Source: Triglochin maritima
Lineage: Eukaryota; Streptophyta; Magnoliopsida; Alismatales; Juncaginaceae
Length of the DNA: 64,000 nucleotides
Assembly: GCA_963682175.1 (NCBI GenBank)
Contig: OY821786.1
Span: 27,240,501-27,304,500 of the forward strand
Direction of reading: 5' to 3'
Part shown: positions 1 through 10,938 of the stretch, piece after piece
Numbering within the stretch: position 1 is the first letter of the stretch
Layout of the letters: every line of letters starts with the position of its first letter
Made by a program: the position numbers and the translations under genes
The notes under the pieces: model-generated
What the model saw: the letters and a program-made list of their open reading frames with translations, nothing else
What the model was told of the DNA's origin: nothing
Database searches by the model: none

Positions 1-27
1 AGGAGTTTGATATGAACTCAATAGTTA

Positions 28-1586
28 TGCACGATTGTGTATGCTTGGATTTTCTAATCACTTTTAAACTAATTCCCTACTTGCTTAATTAATCAAAGAT
101 GCAACAGAAATTAAAACAAATAAGCAAGTAAAGACAAGAAATTATGCAAACCACAAAGGAAGACTCAGGGATTTTTATAGAGGTTCGGCCACCCGCCTAC
201 GTCCTCTCTTGCAAGCTCCGCTCGACACTTTGAGCTCCGCTCATGTCTTCACTATCCGATCCTCGTTCCAGGCCGGGAGACAACGTCTTTACAAGTCTTC
301 AAACTCGCGAACAACCCTCGCCGAGTTTGGCTTCTTCTCTCACAATCCGAGAGGATCACTTCGGGCTCTCACCAAAGTCTATACTCTTCTTGTCTTGGGC
401 TTTCACCAAGACCCTTGCTACTTGACAGACAAGTGGAGTGGAACAACACTCTCTAGCTTGAGCACACTTTGAGTAGGATTTGGCTATGATCAAAGGTGTG
501 GAAATTTAAGGCTTAGAGTGTGTGATTTGGAGCTTTTGGGATTGGAAGACTCCTCTCTAATGTATGGAACAATTGTGTGTGTGAGAGTTGCCTAAACAAA
601 GTGTTCAATCCTCTATTTATTAGCTCCTAAGGTGTTATAGCCGTTGGGGATAATTGTGGTAAGTGGTTGTGTAAGAAACACAAAACACTGAACTGCAACA
701 CACATTTCAGGACAAATTTGGTCGACCGAATCGGGCATACCGGTTGTCGGTCAAATCTGGCTATAACTTAAGTTAACTTAAGTGAACGGTCGACTAAATT
801 AGGGATCGGTCGACCTTTCTAGGGGTTTTGGTCTGGTAAAAGATGGATCGGTCAAACTAAGCGAATGGTCGGTTCGACCAGAAATTTCCAGGCACTTCTG
901 GGTTCAATGAGAAAAAGAGTTTCGGTTGACCGAGCTCTAGGAGACGTTCGACCGAAAACTTCCAGAGTGGTCAGGGTGACAAAGTTTGTTTGATCGGTCG
1001 ACCGCTAGGTAAATATCGGTCGACCAAAAGTCTGGTAAATTTAAGGTTTTGGGAAATCCGATCGTTGAGGAAAATGACAAATCTAATGGTCAAGTGACAC
1101 GTGTAGACGGTCGAACGAAATGGTTCAAACGGTCGATCGGTTCAACACTTAGGCTAACAGTATTAACAGACCCAATCGGTCGAATGAAGAACTCGTTCCG
1201 GTCGACTGATTTGGTACTGGCAGGACAAGTTTGGTTTAAGTATTTTTCGGTCATAGTTTGGGTGATCTATTGATGTCCAAATGTTGTGAAACTTTGGGTG
1301 TGACTTCTCTAAGAAACCTAGTGTGTGTTTGATTAATTATTTACTCTTGTATGCTCAAGTACACAAAGTTACTAAGACTCAAAAGAAATACAAAATACAT
1401 GTCTTCAAAATGAGCTTGATTACATGTCTTGACTTGAATCCTTTCTTCATTGGGTCTCGATCACCTGTAGAAGTTAGCACAATACAATATATATGCTATG
1501 CATAGTGTGTGCTATTCCACATTGATTATAATTAAGATTAGGTTGATTAAATCATCAAAAAATAGATTAAGGCCAAAAAACCAAGA
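28..1586 (-). repeat. 3' LTR of Sirevirus-type Ty1-copia element C1
   Basis: Read on the minus strand this matches the plus-strand LTR at 36558-38079: the same order of a TATA-like segment (here degraded, near 612-622), a tRNA-Met-type PBS neighbourhood in the partner LTR, and many GGTCGACCG-like palindromes between about 720 and 1240. The right edge (TCTTGG on the minus strand) follows a purine-rich block next to TGATGACAACC, the usual Sirevirus arrangement. The other LTR of C1 is the fragment beginning at 13496. Both edges come from comparison with the other copies. No clean target duplication is visible because the partner LTR is truncated. Confidence 0.75.
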
Positions 1587-1870
1587 ATCTCTTCCTTTTT
1601 TATGATGACAACCTATATCTTAATACTTGAAATTTCTAAATGTAAAATATGCAAATAAATGCTCCCCCTATGGATGTGCATAGTTTTTGTTCAATTTGTA
1701 CTCAAATTTCAAGTTACCCCTGATAATCTCTCCCCTTTGACATCTATCAAAAAACAAGATTTATCATGAAATTTTATTCTCTCCCAAAAATCTTGTAATG
1801 AAGTTGATCCCCTTAAATTTTGCACTTCATTACCCTATGTATATGATATTCAATAAGTTCCCATATTCAA
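1587..1870 (-). other. 3' untranslated end of C1 with purine tracts
   Basis: No gene. The reverse complement aligns by eye with 35160-35350 plus 36498-36557 of element C2, including purine blocks such as AAAGGGGAGAG and ATAGGGGGAGC just before the LTR. Multiple purine tracts before the 3' LTR are a known Sirevirus trait. The block stops abruptly near 1870, where it meets gag sequence of element B, so the middle of C1 and the 3' end of B have been deleted. Confidence 0.65.
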
Positions 1871-2611
1871 TAAGGAATTCAAGTTGGACTTCAATTGAGT
1901 GGTTTTCATGAACGTTTGGAGGGTTTGTTTTAAGGAATCAAGTTTAGGGTCAACAGTGAGGTTGATGTTAGAATTTGGGAAATTTTGGGGTTGGATATTG
2001 ATGGGCTGAGAATGAGGTCAATGATTTGGAGTAGGGTGTTGATAGAATTCTGGGTATTCGGGAGGAGAATACTGGGGTGAAAATGATGTATAAGAATCTG
2101 AATAAGAATTGTCTCGCTACGAATTCATCCCTCTCGGGTTGTACGCGGATGCGTAATGGTCATATTGAGCATTTTGGGAAAAGGTGTGCTCATACTTAGG
2201 CTCTGGGGGAACATAAGGACATTCCCCGATAACATGATCACTCAACCCACACCAGACGTACGGTACGGCTACTAGAGCCACCGGTGCACTCATGTCGTCT
2301 ACCGCACGCATGAATGAGGCCAAAGTTTCTTGCAATGTCTCAGTTTGATGACCAACATATGATCCGATGTAACTAGATGGGGGTCTAGCAGTCGGTGTCT
2401 CTCTCATATTACCCCAATATGAAGAATGCTCAGTCACACAATTAAGATTGTCCCAACCATACGAGGTGTTTGTCTGAGGCACCCCAGGATGCATGGGTCC
2501 GGAGTACCAGGGAGAATTGTCCTGGTCCCAACAATGATATGGATGGTCGCCCATGTAACCATCCATCACAACAACAAAAAAAACTCTCGAGTCGACCACT
2601 CGCACCACCAC
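1871..2611 (-). pseudogene. Decayed gag of Athila-like element B
   Basis: Minus-strand translation gives a degenerate zinc-knuckle region (WCGLSDHVIGECPYV) followed by YASAYNPRGMN, matching the CGLSGHDDLEC and SYNPGWRN stretch of element E. A second frame downstream gives DPKLDSLKQTLQTFMK, which resembles the gag tail of F (EQTLDTFMQS). The gag core between the N-terminus and the knuckle is missing and at least one frameshift is present, so it is not functional. Its leader lies at 2612-3189 and continues at 10429-10915 beyond the inserted element A. Protease and the 3' LTR of B are absent. Confidence 0.7.
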
Positions 2612-3189
2612 GAGGCCAAACTCGCAAAAAGTGCTCGACTCGACCCTAAAACGCTAACAGAGAGTGTAAAGGGGAGGAGACTAGAACGTAGAAGAATGTG
2701 AGAAGAAGATGACTCAGAGGAGAAGGGAAGAATCCCTAGAAACTAGCATGGGTAGTGGGAGAGGTTAGAAGCCTAATCTAGCAAGCACGACTCAAACAAT
2801 GTAAGGCAATGGGTCCTTAGGCTAGACGACGCCTAACTTCGAGGTCACTAGTCTCGATACGCCCCACCTCCCTACAACGAAGACCACAATACCCAACAAG
2901 TGATACCAGATCCTGAGATCCAGTACCTCCTACTATCAACAAGGTAGGCAACACCGATCAGGCCATGACGGTCTCAACTAGATCACTCTCCTAGTGCGTC
3001 CAAAATCCTTTGGGCCAATGTCTACTTGCTTTTAGAATTAAGGCTTTCTTAAGTGTGATTTTTGGGGCCAAGGAAAGGGTGATGAAATCCCCCATTTATC
3101 TTTTATGGGACAACCCCTCCTTAGTAGCGTTTTGATCTTAAATCTAGAAATCAACACTCCAATCAAACGCTCAACTCACTCTTGTCCCG
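2612..3189 (-). other. Leader of element B, gag-proximal half
   Basis: No gene. The minus strand matches the leader of element E at about 20110-20700, including the block AGATAAAT-GGGGGATTTCATCACCC, the 'gacattggcccaaagg' segment and the CCTCATC/CTGAGTC stretch before gag. Element A interrupts it at the ATGCA target site; the PBS-proximal half resumes at 10429. Confidence 0.75.
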
Positions 3190-3194
3190 ATGCA

Positions 3195-4326
3195 TGATAG
3201 GAATTTTATTTATACCGCAAGTGCACGGCGTCAATGAAGACGTGGCAAGTACGGGTCGAACACAAGGAGGGAGAGATTTCGTTGTTAGTGTTATTTCGAT
3301 TGTGGGAAAGAAAGGAGAGAAGAATTAATTTGGGTTTTTGGGGTTTTTGATTTAATTATCTAAAGCAAGAAACAAGAACAATTAAAGCTAAAAACAAGAA
3401 TAAAGATGGAGAATTCCGTCGGGTGGAGGTCTAGACTTAGGTTTAGATTGGAGAATGGAGAAACTTGAAATAAATCATGTTAGTTATGAAGCATTACAAG
3501 ATAAATGATTTAACATAAACTCAAGTAATCAAAATATACTAATCACGAACTTAAAACAATAACATGCATTCATCTTCTCTACCCCTAATTCCATCACCTC
3601 CACCCTTTGGAAAGAGTTAGAAACTCATGGAGGGAGGAAGAAGAAGGGATCCTAGAGACATTAAGAAAAGAAAATTAAAACAAAACAAAATAAAACAGAA
3701 TTTTATTACTAATGATCCAAGACCAAAGGTTCAAAGATGTGTTACATTCGTCCTACAGGGCTATTTATAGCCGATACAGGGGATACCAATACATAAAAGG
3801 ATAGTACACGCGTCGACCCGACACTGGACGAAAATTGGGCACACAGATCACCTCTGGTGCGGCGAAATCGCCGCACAATGCATGGGAGGTGCGGCTAATT
3901 CGCCGCCCAGGTTGGTGGGATCGGGTCCGGATTTCTGCGGTGCGTTTATGGCATGATTTGTTTCCATTCTTTTGAACTCCGGATTAATTCCTTCCATTGT
4001 TGGAGATTTATATTTGATTTTTCTTTTGACTTTCTCCACACAATAACTTGGTCCTTTTATTTTGCAATTAAGTCCTTGACCTTTTTGTAATTAGCTCCTT
4101 GAATGCTTTTATGCTTGGATGCATTTCTATTTGAAACCCGATAAACTTGAACTCGGTCTTTATGATAGAAATGAATCTTTTGCACGCGTTTATGCTCGGA
4201 ATGTGGGTAATTTGCATCCAGGTCCCTGTATTCTGTAAATACGACTAAACACATACCTTAGTAGCATTTATTGATATAAAAGTAATCTAAATGAAAGACA
4301 TATGATGCAATGTATGCAATGCATCA
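3195..4326 (-). repeat. 3' LTR of element A
   Basis: Nearly identical to 9293-10423. On the sense strand it begins TGATGCATTGCATAC and ends CTATCA. It contains a TATA box (CTATAAATAG, complement of 3761-3770), a palindrome pair at 3857-3906, and spaced GGACC/GGACTT-type repeats around 4050-4120. The purine tract lies at 4327-4341. Confidence 0.93.
3857..3906 (-). promoter_or_regulatory. Palindrome pair in the U3 of A (32-bp spacing)
   Basis: First site GTGCGGCGAAATCGCCGCAC (9-base arms, centre 3866.5). The second has GCGGC and GCCGC arms (centre 3898.5). Centre distance is 32 bp. The same pair is at 9955-10004 in the 5' LTR, and a related pair with the same 32-bp spacing is in the leader at 9084-9133. 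It lies upstream of the TATA box in the sense direction. Function unknown; the constant spacing of about three helical turns suggests a DNA-binding site. Confidence 0.7.
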
Positions 4327-5450
4327 AATACCCCCACACCTAGATTTTGCTAGTCCCTAGCAAAGCAGAATATAAGAAAATGAAAGCAGGGAAATCCTAA
4401 CTCACTTTCGTAGGAATCACGGTTGCACTTAGCATGTGCAACAAGCCTTTAAACCTCCAGGTTGCCTTAGAGGACGAGTTTTGTCTCGTGAGGGTTTTCA
4501 GTTGACACACCCACAAAGTCTTAATTCAACATTCCATTAATAGCTCTTAATATTTCTGCCTTAACCTTATACATCTCACTTAAAGTTCTTGCATGCTCAT
4601 TATACAGTTCTAACTTATAAAAAGTTTGACTTGGTCTTTATTCCTCCAACATTCACACCACTAACCCCTCTACACATGTTATCACATAAATTATTTTGCA
4701 CGCCTCCTCTGGTGGTGAAGTATCATTTGGATCAACCATGGCATGGATCATTCCTTTAGCTTTGGGCCTTGAGTATCTTAAAGTATTTATTTATTTTTAT
4801 CCTTTTTCCGTGATTCAACACATTTGCTTTTCTTTTTGACACTTATACCCTTTTTGCATTCGTGTAGCGAGTTTGGTCGATAATCCCGAGCTGGCAGACT
4901 CAAGTTACCGGGTTTCAAGATACCCCTACGGACCAGTGACTCGAAGGCTTGGGCTTTTGTAATCATTTTGCAAAATGTGTTTTCCTCACTTTATTTTTAT
5001 TTTATTTTACTTTTATTTTCCTCAAGGCTTAATTGCTATTAGAAGTCCACACTTCCCGGTATATTTTCCTCAACCTCTGCTTTTTATCAACCACTTCAAA
5101 GATTTGATTCATCCAATTTAAGTGCATACATGTCTTACAAGGGTCATGGGTTATTTCTTTGGAACTTAGATTTATGTCATAATTTCTACAAGCAGAACTA
5201 TACAATACGGAACAAAAACTTAATGCAATTTGTACACGGGTTTTGGCAGTTCAATCTTAAGCTATGTCATAGAATATTGAATTTTTTTTTTAAACATAAA
5301 GCAGAACAGAAAATCAAATAGATAGATATGTACATATATAAACCCCCCTCCACACCTAAATCATGCATTGTCCTCAATGTATGCACAGATACAATAAATG
5401 CACTTATTACCTGCGTCGGCTTGCGGTAGAGGGGTTGAGTTTGCTCAAAG
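4327..5450 (-). other. 3' non-coding region of element A
   Basis: No credible ORF. In sense order it follows the protease stop and includes the segment 'gaggacaatgcatgatttaggtgtgg' (also seen in E near 24070), a T-rich stretch, the conserved three-hairpin block and the purine tract AGGTGTGGGGGTATT next to the LTR. The same order occurs in E, H and I, so this is a conserved non-coding module, not random spacer. No trace of RT or integrase was seen. Confidence 0.8.
4395..4475 (-). other. Conserved three-hairpin block upstream of the purine tract (A copy)
   Basis: On the sense strand the order is CCTC-TA-AGG-CAA-CCT-G-GAGG, then GTTGCAC-ATGCTAA-GTGCAAC, then TCCTA-N11-TAGGA. The first stem uses different pairs from element E (CCTCCTTG-GCAA-CAAGGAGG) yet still folds, which looks like compensatory change. 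Matching blocks are at 25224-25302, 33254-33342, 50139-50220 and 56461-56545. Confidence 0.65.
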
Positions 5451-6374
5451 TCAACCATAATCAGAACTGGATTGAATGACACCATGTTGGTGCATGTATC
5501 CAGTTGAATTGTTCCCCATGTTGACTTGAGGAAAAGATTCCACTCTTCTCACTTGAATTGGTTCGCTTGTTTGCTCGAGTGATGGTGGTTGGGTAAATGA
5601 ATTACTCCCTTTTTTCTTACTTCCTTTTTGCTTATGTGATGATTTATTTGATTCAGAATTCTGATAAATACGTGCTCTCATCACAACATCACTTGGGTTG
5701 CATATTATTTCTGGCTCATTATCAATGTGGAAGATATTAAATTCTGCTTTTAAGTTCCCGAAAGATAATTGCATGAGCCCATTTCGACAGTTTATTAATG
5801 CTTCCGAAGTGGCTAAAAAGGGTCTTCCTAAAATTACAGGGATTTGTCGATTTGGATTTACAACAGGTTCAGTATCAAGTACGACAAAATCCACTGGATA
5901 AATGAAGTCACCAACCTTAATCAAAACGTCCTCTACTATACCTCTCGGTTTCTTAACAGAACAATCAGCGAATTGGAGGGTTGTCCTAGAGGGTTTCAAC
6001 GGACCAAGGTTGAGTTGCTCGTAGACAGAAAATGGGAGTAAGTTAACGCTTGCACCAAGGTCTAGAAGGGCTTTATTGATAAACGTATCTCCTATTGAAC
6101 ATGAAATTGTGGGACACCCCGGGTCCTTATATTTTATAGGAGATGTGTTGGAAAGAATTGAGCATATGTTTGCAGTTAAGAATGCCTTCTTTGGTACATT
6201 CGTTTTTCTCTTCTTAGTGCACAAATCTTTTAAGAATTTAGCATAAGCAGGTATTTGTTGAATCATGTCTAAGAGTGGAATGTTTACCTTAACTTGCTTA
6301 AATACTTCCAAGATTTTCTCTATTTGTGAACTAGAGTTCTTTTTGAGTCTATTGGGAAATGGGGCTTTAGGCAC
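5451..6374 (-). CDS. Retropepsin-type aspartic protease of element A
   Basis: A 307-codon ORF. Residues 1-60 are the conserved linker ([34 protein letters not shown]). The protease active-site segment ALLDLGASVNLLP is near residue 99, with DLG in place of DTG/DSG as usual in this lineage. The flap/C-terminal motif [19 protein letters not shown] is near 180-200. It would cleave the gag polyprotein inside the particle. A tail of about 80 residues, rich in Lys/Ser/Gln, follows and resembles nothing I know. The first Met lies inside the end of the gag ORF, and the frame is -1 relative to gag with a 55-bp overlap. In E and J gag and protease share one frame, so this is either a small indel or a frameshift signal. 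Confidence 0.85.
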   Translation of the reverse strand: MPKAPFPNRLKKNSSSQIEKILEVFKQVKVNIPLLDMIQQIPAYAKFLKDLCTKKRKTNVPKKAFLTANICSILSNTSPIKYKDPGCPTISCSIGDTFINKALLDLGASVNLLPFSVYEQLNLGPLKPSRTTLQFADCSVKKPRGIVEDVLIKVGDFIYPVDFVVLDTEPVVNPNRQIPVILGRPFLATSEALINCRNGLMQLSFGNLKAEFNIFHIDNEPEIICNPSDVVMRARIYQNSESNKSSHKQKGSKKKGSNSFTQPPSLEQTSEPIQVRRVESFPQVNMGNNSTGYMHQHGVIQSSSDYG

Positions 6375-7960
6375 ATAGACTGCTCAGGTTCAGGTTGAGC
6401 TACAGGTTCAGGTTGGGTAGGTGGATCGGGCTTTTCAATTTGGACGTCGGGTTCAATGGTCAAGTCATATGTGGGTGCTTGATGGCTAGATTGATTAGTC
6501 ATTCTAGGGTTTACCACATTATTGTCAATTTGTCTTCCAGACCGTAATGATACTACCGCATTGATTTGTTGGAACGGTCCTTCCTCATTAACCATTTGAA
6601 CCGGTCTAGGGTTGTTATTTCCTGAAGGTGGTTGATAAGATTGATATTGATTATTATTTCTGGGGTTTACCTCAGGTTGACTTGGAAATTGGCCCTTTTC
6701 TCTTTCACCTATTATTTGTGCTAATTGGCTGACCTGTGTCTCTATCCTTTGGAATGATTGGTTGGTTGTTTGTATAAAAGTTGTCATTAAATTTTCTAAT
6801 TTTGTCAACCTAACCTCATGATTTCCATTATTACCCCCAGATGATGTATTATTTTGGTTATATGGGGTTGGTTGTTGTCTAGGAGGTTGTCCTTGTTGGG
6901 TCCACGAAAAATTGGGATGATTACGCCAACCTGGGTTATAGGTTGATGCGTAAGGATCATTTCTAGAATTGTTAAATGTGGCATTAACATGTTCCAGGTT
7001 CACACAGTCCTCCATTAAATGACCAGTCTGACCACATCTAGAGCAAGGGGTAGGGGATGCTTGTCGTGTTTGGTTTTGCAGTTCTAGACTTTCCATTCTA
7101 CGCATTAGGGTAGCTAGTTTTGCCTCGGCCGCTATGTTGGAGTCTATAGCTAAGACACCTGGTCGGGGTTGACTCGCTATTCTAGATCCAATACTCGGGT
7201 TGATGGGTGTTCTAGCATTGTCCCATTGCATACTATTTTCAGCTAAATCCTCAAGAAAAGTCCAGGCATCATTTTCATTTTTTGACATAAAATTCCCTTG
7301 GCTCACAGATTCTAGCATAACCCTAGATGTGGGTGTCAGTCCCTCATAAATAATTTGGCATAATTGCCACTTCGGAATTCCGTGATGAGGGCATTGTGTC
7401 AAGACACTCTTAAATCTCTCAAGATAGGAATAGAACGGCTCGCTCTCAGACTGAACGAATGCAACAATTTCATTCCTAATCTTCATAGTCTTATGGTTGG
7501 GGAAATATTTTTTTAGGAAAACTTGAACAAATTCGGCCCAACTTCTAATAGATCTTTCGGCTAGACTATATAGCCATTTCTTAGCGTCGTCCTTCAGTGC
7601 TAGAGGCACGAATTTCAGACGCACTGCCTCTTCAGGGATATGCTGGTATTGCATAAGAGAGCAGATTTCTTCAAATTCTCTAAGGAAGAGATATGGGTCT
7701 TCCCTAGAGGTGAACTTAGGCAGCATACTCATGTATTGTGCCTTAAGTTCGAAGTCGCGACCCGGTATGGTGGGCATGACGATGCACGATGGCTGAGCAG
7801 CCATCGTTGGATAGCATCGATCCCTCAGAGTTATAGGTTGTGCAACAGGCGGGTCCACTACGTTCTCACCCATTGGATCTGGGTGAGGTGGTGCAACAGG
7901 TGGATTGGGGTTAAATTCCAGACTGGAATCTAGATGAACTCGTGAGAGTCGATTACTCAA
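6320..7960 (-). CDS. Gag of element A
   Basis: A 546-codon ORF. It has the family signature LRDRCYPTMAAQPSC near residue 45 and a Retrotrans_gag core of about 160 residues (ISLMQYQ-type helix region, [47 protein letters not shown]). One CCHC zinc knuckle CSRCGQTGHLMEDC (C-X2-C-X4-H-X4-C) is near 305, followed by Asn/Gln/Pro-rich sequence, EREKGQFPSQPEVNP and the LRSGRQID motif. Gag forms the virus-like particle and packages the RNA. The Met at 7960 is the first in frame; an internal Met before GENVVDPP aligns with the start in element G, so the true start is uncertain. The ORF is open throughout, fitting the young LTRs. Confidence 0.88.
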   Translation of the reverse strand: MSNRLSRVHLDSSLEFNPNPPVAPPHPDPMGENVVDPPVAQPITLRDRCYPTMAAQPSCIVMPTIPGRDFELKAQYMSMLPKFTSREDPYLFLREFEEICSLMQYQHIPEEAVRLKFVPLALKDDAKKWLYSLAERSIRSWAEFVQVFLKKYFPNHKTMKIRNEIVAFVQSESEPFYSYLERFKSVLTQCPHHGIPKWQLCQIIYEGLTPTSRVMLESVSQGNFMSKNENDAWTFLEDLAENSMQWDNARTPINPSIGSRIASQPRPGVLAIDSNIAAEAKLATLMRRMESLELQNQTRQASPTPCSRCGQTGHLMEDCVNLEHVNATFNNSRNDPYASTYNPGWRNHPNFSWTQQGQPPRQQPTPYNQNNTSSGGNNGNHEVRLTKLENLMTTFIQTTNQSFQRIETQVSQLAQIIGEREKGQFPSQPEVNPRNNNQYQSYQPPSGNNNPRPVQMVNEEGPFQQINAVVSLRSGRQIDNNVVNPRMTNQSSHQAPTYDLTIEPDVQIEKPDPPTQPEPVAQPEPEQSMCLKPHFPIDSKRTLVHK

Positions 7961-9269
7961 GTCCCGAATCCAAATCTGAGTGCACCGGGTTGAATCAATT
8001 TTTTGAATTCAAATTCGAAATTTAAATTCCAAATTTAATTTCAAGAATTAATTACTCTTTTTTCGTTTTTTTTTTTGAATTTTAATTTTTTTTTTAAAAG
8101 AAACAAACAATAGAAAGGGAAGGATGAGAAGTGAAAGAAGACTCAGACGAGAAGGGAAACTTAACTCTAAAGGATAAAAATTAGGGTTGGTCAGAAATTT
8201 CCTGAACAAGCACGGTCAAAACAATCCTAGACCTAGTGTCACTTAGATCTAGACGACTCCTAACTGGTTGAGTCGAATTAGTTTGCTTGATTCACCTCCC
8301 TCACCAATCAAACCAAGTTGGCCAGTTAGTGTATAGCTAGTGGGGGCGCTTCCGACAGAGTCGGTGCCTAATTACACAACCACGTCGCTTGGAAGACTTT
8401 CGTCGACACAAAAACACTTTCTAGACACCAAATTGAATTCAATTAGCTTCAGGTCATAGCAAGTCAAACCAATCTCCTCCTTAATTGAGTCCGAGTCCTT
8501 AGGGGCCAATGTCTAATTGATTTTAAATTTTAGGCTTAGGCGACACTTCAGGATTGTGGTTTGTGGGCTACGGGAGGGTGATGAAATCCCCACCGTATCT
8601 TTTCCTACGGAGTTGCCCTTAAGATAGTTTAACTTAAATCTAGCAAAGATAGTCAAACAATGGTCCTTTTAATGGGGGCAATTGCAAGGTTGTATGCAAC
8701 TAAATTATATGCTCTAATGCAATCGATAAAAACCTCGATACGTACCTTGCCTCCAGCAATCTTCAACAAGTATTAATTTGCAAGAATTTAGCAAGAATAA
8801 TGCAAGCAAAACATTATATGATGCATGCACTAAGGTCTTTCTAATTTTGCCAATTTTAGGTCAGAGTTGAATTATTGCCAATTATGGAATTGTAACCCTA
8901 ACACGTGCAATTCTACGAAAGGAAACTTTTCAACTATTCTGATTTTACGAGAAAGGCAAGAAAAGTTACCTCCGCAATGCTCAGTCGGGTTCGCCACCCG
9001 CTCTCGGAGATTCCAGTAGCTCAATGCGACCACCCAGAGATGCCGACGACGCCCTCAAAATTTGAAGACCGGAAGACCAACCTGTGCGGCGTTTTCGCCG
9101 CAAATGCTTCTTATGGTGCGGCGGATTCGCCGCTCTTAAAGCTCAGAATGCGCTCGTATTTCGCCACGCGCTCTGTTGTCTCCTGAAACACAAATCCAAA
9201 TACTTAGATAGCGCATAAGATAAACAGGAAAAATCGAAAACACAAAAACAACAAAAATCTGCGTCGCTT
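7961..9269 (-). other. Long leader of element A
   Basis: No gene. From the PBS the sense strand holds the palindrome pair (9084-9133), a splice-donor-like GCAAG|GTACG whose intron would start at 8745 (about 525 nt after the PBS), the block GTGGGGATTTCATCACCC (about 8577-8600) and A/T homopolymer runs near 8060-8100 just before gag. The whole order is shared with G and, more distantly, with E, F and J. Confidence 0.75.
9084..9133 (-). promoter_or_regulatory. Palindrome pair in the leader of A (32-bp spacing)
   Basis: TGCGGCG-TTTT-CGCCGCA (centre 9093.5) and GCGGCG-GATT-CGCCGC (centre 9125.5), 32 bp apart. These are the same motif family and spacing as in the LTR of the same element, although LTR and leader are otherwise unrelated. 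Confidence 0.65.
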
Positions 9270-9286
9270 CCCCGGCAACGGCGCCA
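9270..9286 (-). other. tRNA-Asp primer-binding site of element A
   Basis: The complement reads TGGCGCCGTTGCCGGGG, a perfect 17-base match to the complement of the plant tRNA-Asp 3' end (CCCCGGCAACGGCGCCA). It lies six bases inside the 5' LTR, as expected for Athila-type elements. Confidence 0.9.
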
Positions 9287-9292
9287 AAAACT

Positions 9293-10423
9293 TGATGGGA
9301 ATTTTATTTATACCGCAAGTGCACGGCGTCAATGAAGACGTGGCAAGTACGGGTCGAACACAAGGAGGGAGAGATTTCGTTGTTAGTGTTATTTCGATTG
9401 TGGGAAAGAAAGGAGAGAAGAATTAATTTGGGTTTTTGGGGTTTTTGATTTAATTATCTAAAGCAAGAAACAAGAACAATTAAAGCTAAAAACAAGAATA
9501 AAGATGGAGAATTCCGTCGGGTGGAGGTCTAGACTTAGGTTTAGATTGGAGAATGGAGAAACTTGAAATAAATCATGTTAGTTATGAAGCATTACAAGAT
9601 AAATGATTTAACATAAACTCAAGTAATCAAAATATACTAATCACGAACTTAAAACAATAACATGCATTCATCTTCTCTACCCCTAATTCCATCACCTCCA
9701 CCCTTTGGAAAGAGTTAGAAACTCATGGAGGGAGGAAGAAGAAGGGATCCTAGAGACATTAAGAAAAGAAAATTAAAACAAAACAAAATAAAACAGAATT
9801 TTATTACTAATGATCCAAGACCAAAGGTTCAAAGATGTGTTACATTCGTCCTACAGGGCTATTTATAGCCGATACAGGGGATACCAATACATAAAAGGAT
9901 AGTACACGCGTCGACCCGACACTGGACGAAAATTGGGCACACAGATCACCTCTGGTGCGGCGAAATCGCCGCACAATGCATGGGAGGTGCGGCTAATTCG
10001 CCGCCCAGGTTGGTGGGATCGGGTCCGGATTTCTGCGGTGCGTTTATGGCATGATTTGTTTCCATTCTTTAGAACTCCGGATTAATTCCTTCCATTGTTG
10101 GAGATTTATATTTGATTTTTCTTTTGACTTTCTCCACACAATAACTTGGTCCTTTTATTTTGCAATTAAGTCCTTGACCTTTTTGTAATTAGCTCCTTGA
10201 ATGCTTTTAGCTTGGATGCATTTCTATTTGAAACCCGATAAACTTGAACTCGGTCTTTATGATAGAAATGAATCTTTTGCACGCGTTTATGCTCGGAATG
10301 TGGGTAATTTGCATCCAGGTCCCTGTATTCTGTAAATACGACTAAACACATACCTTAGTAGCATTTATTGATATAAAAGTAATCTAAATGAAAGACATAT
10401 GATGCAATGTATGCAATGCATCA
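9293..10423 (-). repeat. 5' LTR of element A
   Basis: Differs from the 3' LTR at a few positions: TGATGGG versus TGATAGG at the inner end, TTTAGAAC versus TTTTGAAC, and a missing T in the ATGCTTTTATGC tract. TATA box complement at 9859-9868, palindrome pair at 9955-10004. Confidence 0.93.
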
Positions 10424-10428
10424 ATGCA

Positions 10429-10915
10429 CCTTACTAACTAATGCATGATCGAAACATGCATGAATGAGAGATTTGGGTGCACGTACCTCATGCCAGCAAT
10501 CAACAACAAAAATGTAAAGCAAAGAAAAGACAAATGCGTGCAAGGTTTACAAATGATGTATGACCTAGATGGCAACAAGTCTAATCTTTTGCTTTGACTT
10601 TTATAGTCCAAGTTGATTAAAGGGGATTGATTTTTAATCTAGGAGCAAACTAAAAGTCACAGCATGCAAGATGGTGCTCCCAGATAACTATAATGTAATA
10701 AGCAACCACCAGAATAAAATTGGGAGAAATTGAAGCTCACCAGACCGCCAATTGGCGGTTTCAGACCGCTGATTGGTGGTCCCTTTTGCGCAATTGTTCC
10801 CCCAGTTTCTCCAGTAGCCGCCCCTTGCTTCTTACAACCCCTGAAACAAACCAAAACTAAAAAGAAAAATTAAAATCACTCGAATCGTCCAAACCAAAGT
10901 CTGGACAGAGCACCT
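10429..10915 (-). other. Leader of element B, PBS-proximal half
   Basis: No gene. On the sense strand it contains ACCGCCAATTGGCGGT-type palindromes at 10744-10759 and 10765-10780 (centres 21 bp apart) and a splice-donor-like TGAG|GTACGT with the intron start at 10486, 430 nt after the PBS. It aligns with E at about 19613-20105. Confidence 0.8.
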
Positions 10916-10932
10916 CCCCGGCAACGACGCCA
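10916..10932 (-). other. tRNA-Asp primer-binding site of element B
   Basis: The complement TGGCGTCGTTGCCGGGG differs from the perfect tRNA-Asp complement at one base. It sits between the leader and the LTR beginning at 10939. Confidence 0.85.
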
Positions 10933-10938
10933 AAAACT

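Larger units (their letters stand above)
3195..10423 (-). mobile_element. Element A: complete gag-protease-only Athila-like retrotransposon
   Basis: A 7.2-kb minus-strand LTR element. It has LTRs of 1132 and 1131 bp with three differences I could see (one near the end, one substitution, one 1-bp indel), TG...CA ends, perfect 5-bp duplications ATGCA at 3190-3194 and 10424-10428, a tRNA-Asp PBS and a purine tract. It encodes gag and an aspartic protease but no reverse transcriptase, RNase H or integrase; about 1.1 kb of non-coding DNA follows the protease. The near-identical LTRs imply a recent insertion, so its polymerase functions must have been supplied in trans. It sits inside the leader of element B, whose sequence resumes on both sides. 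Confidence 0.93.
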
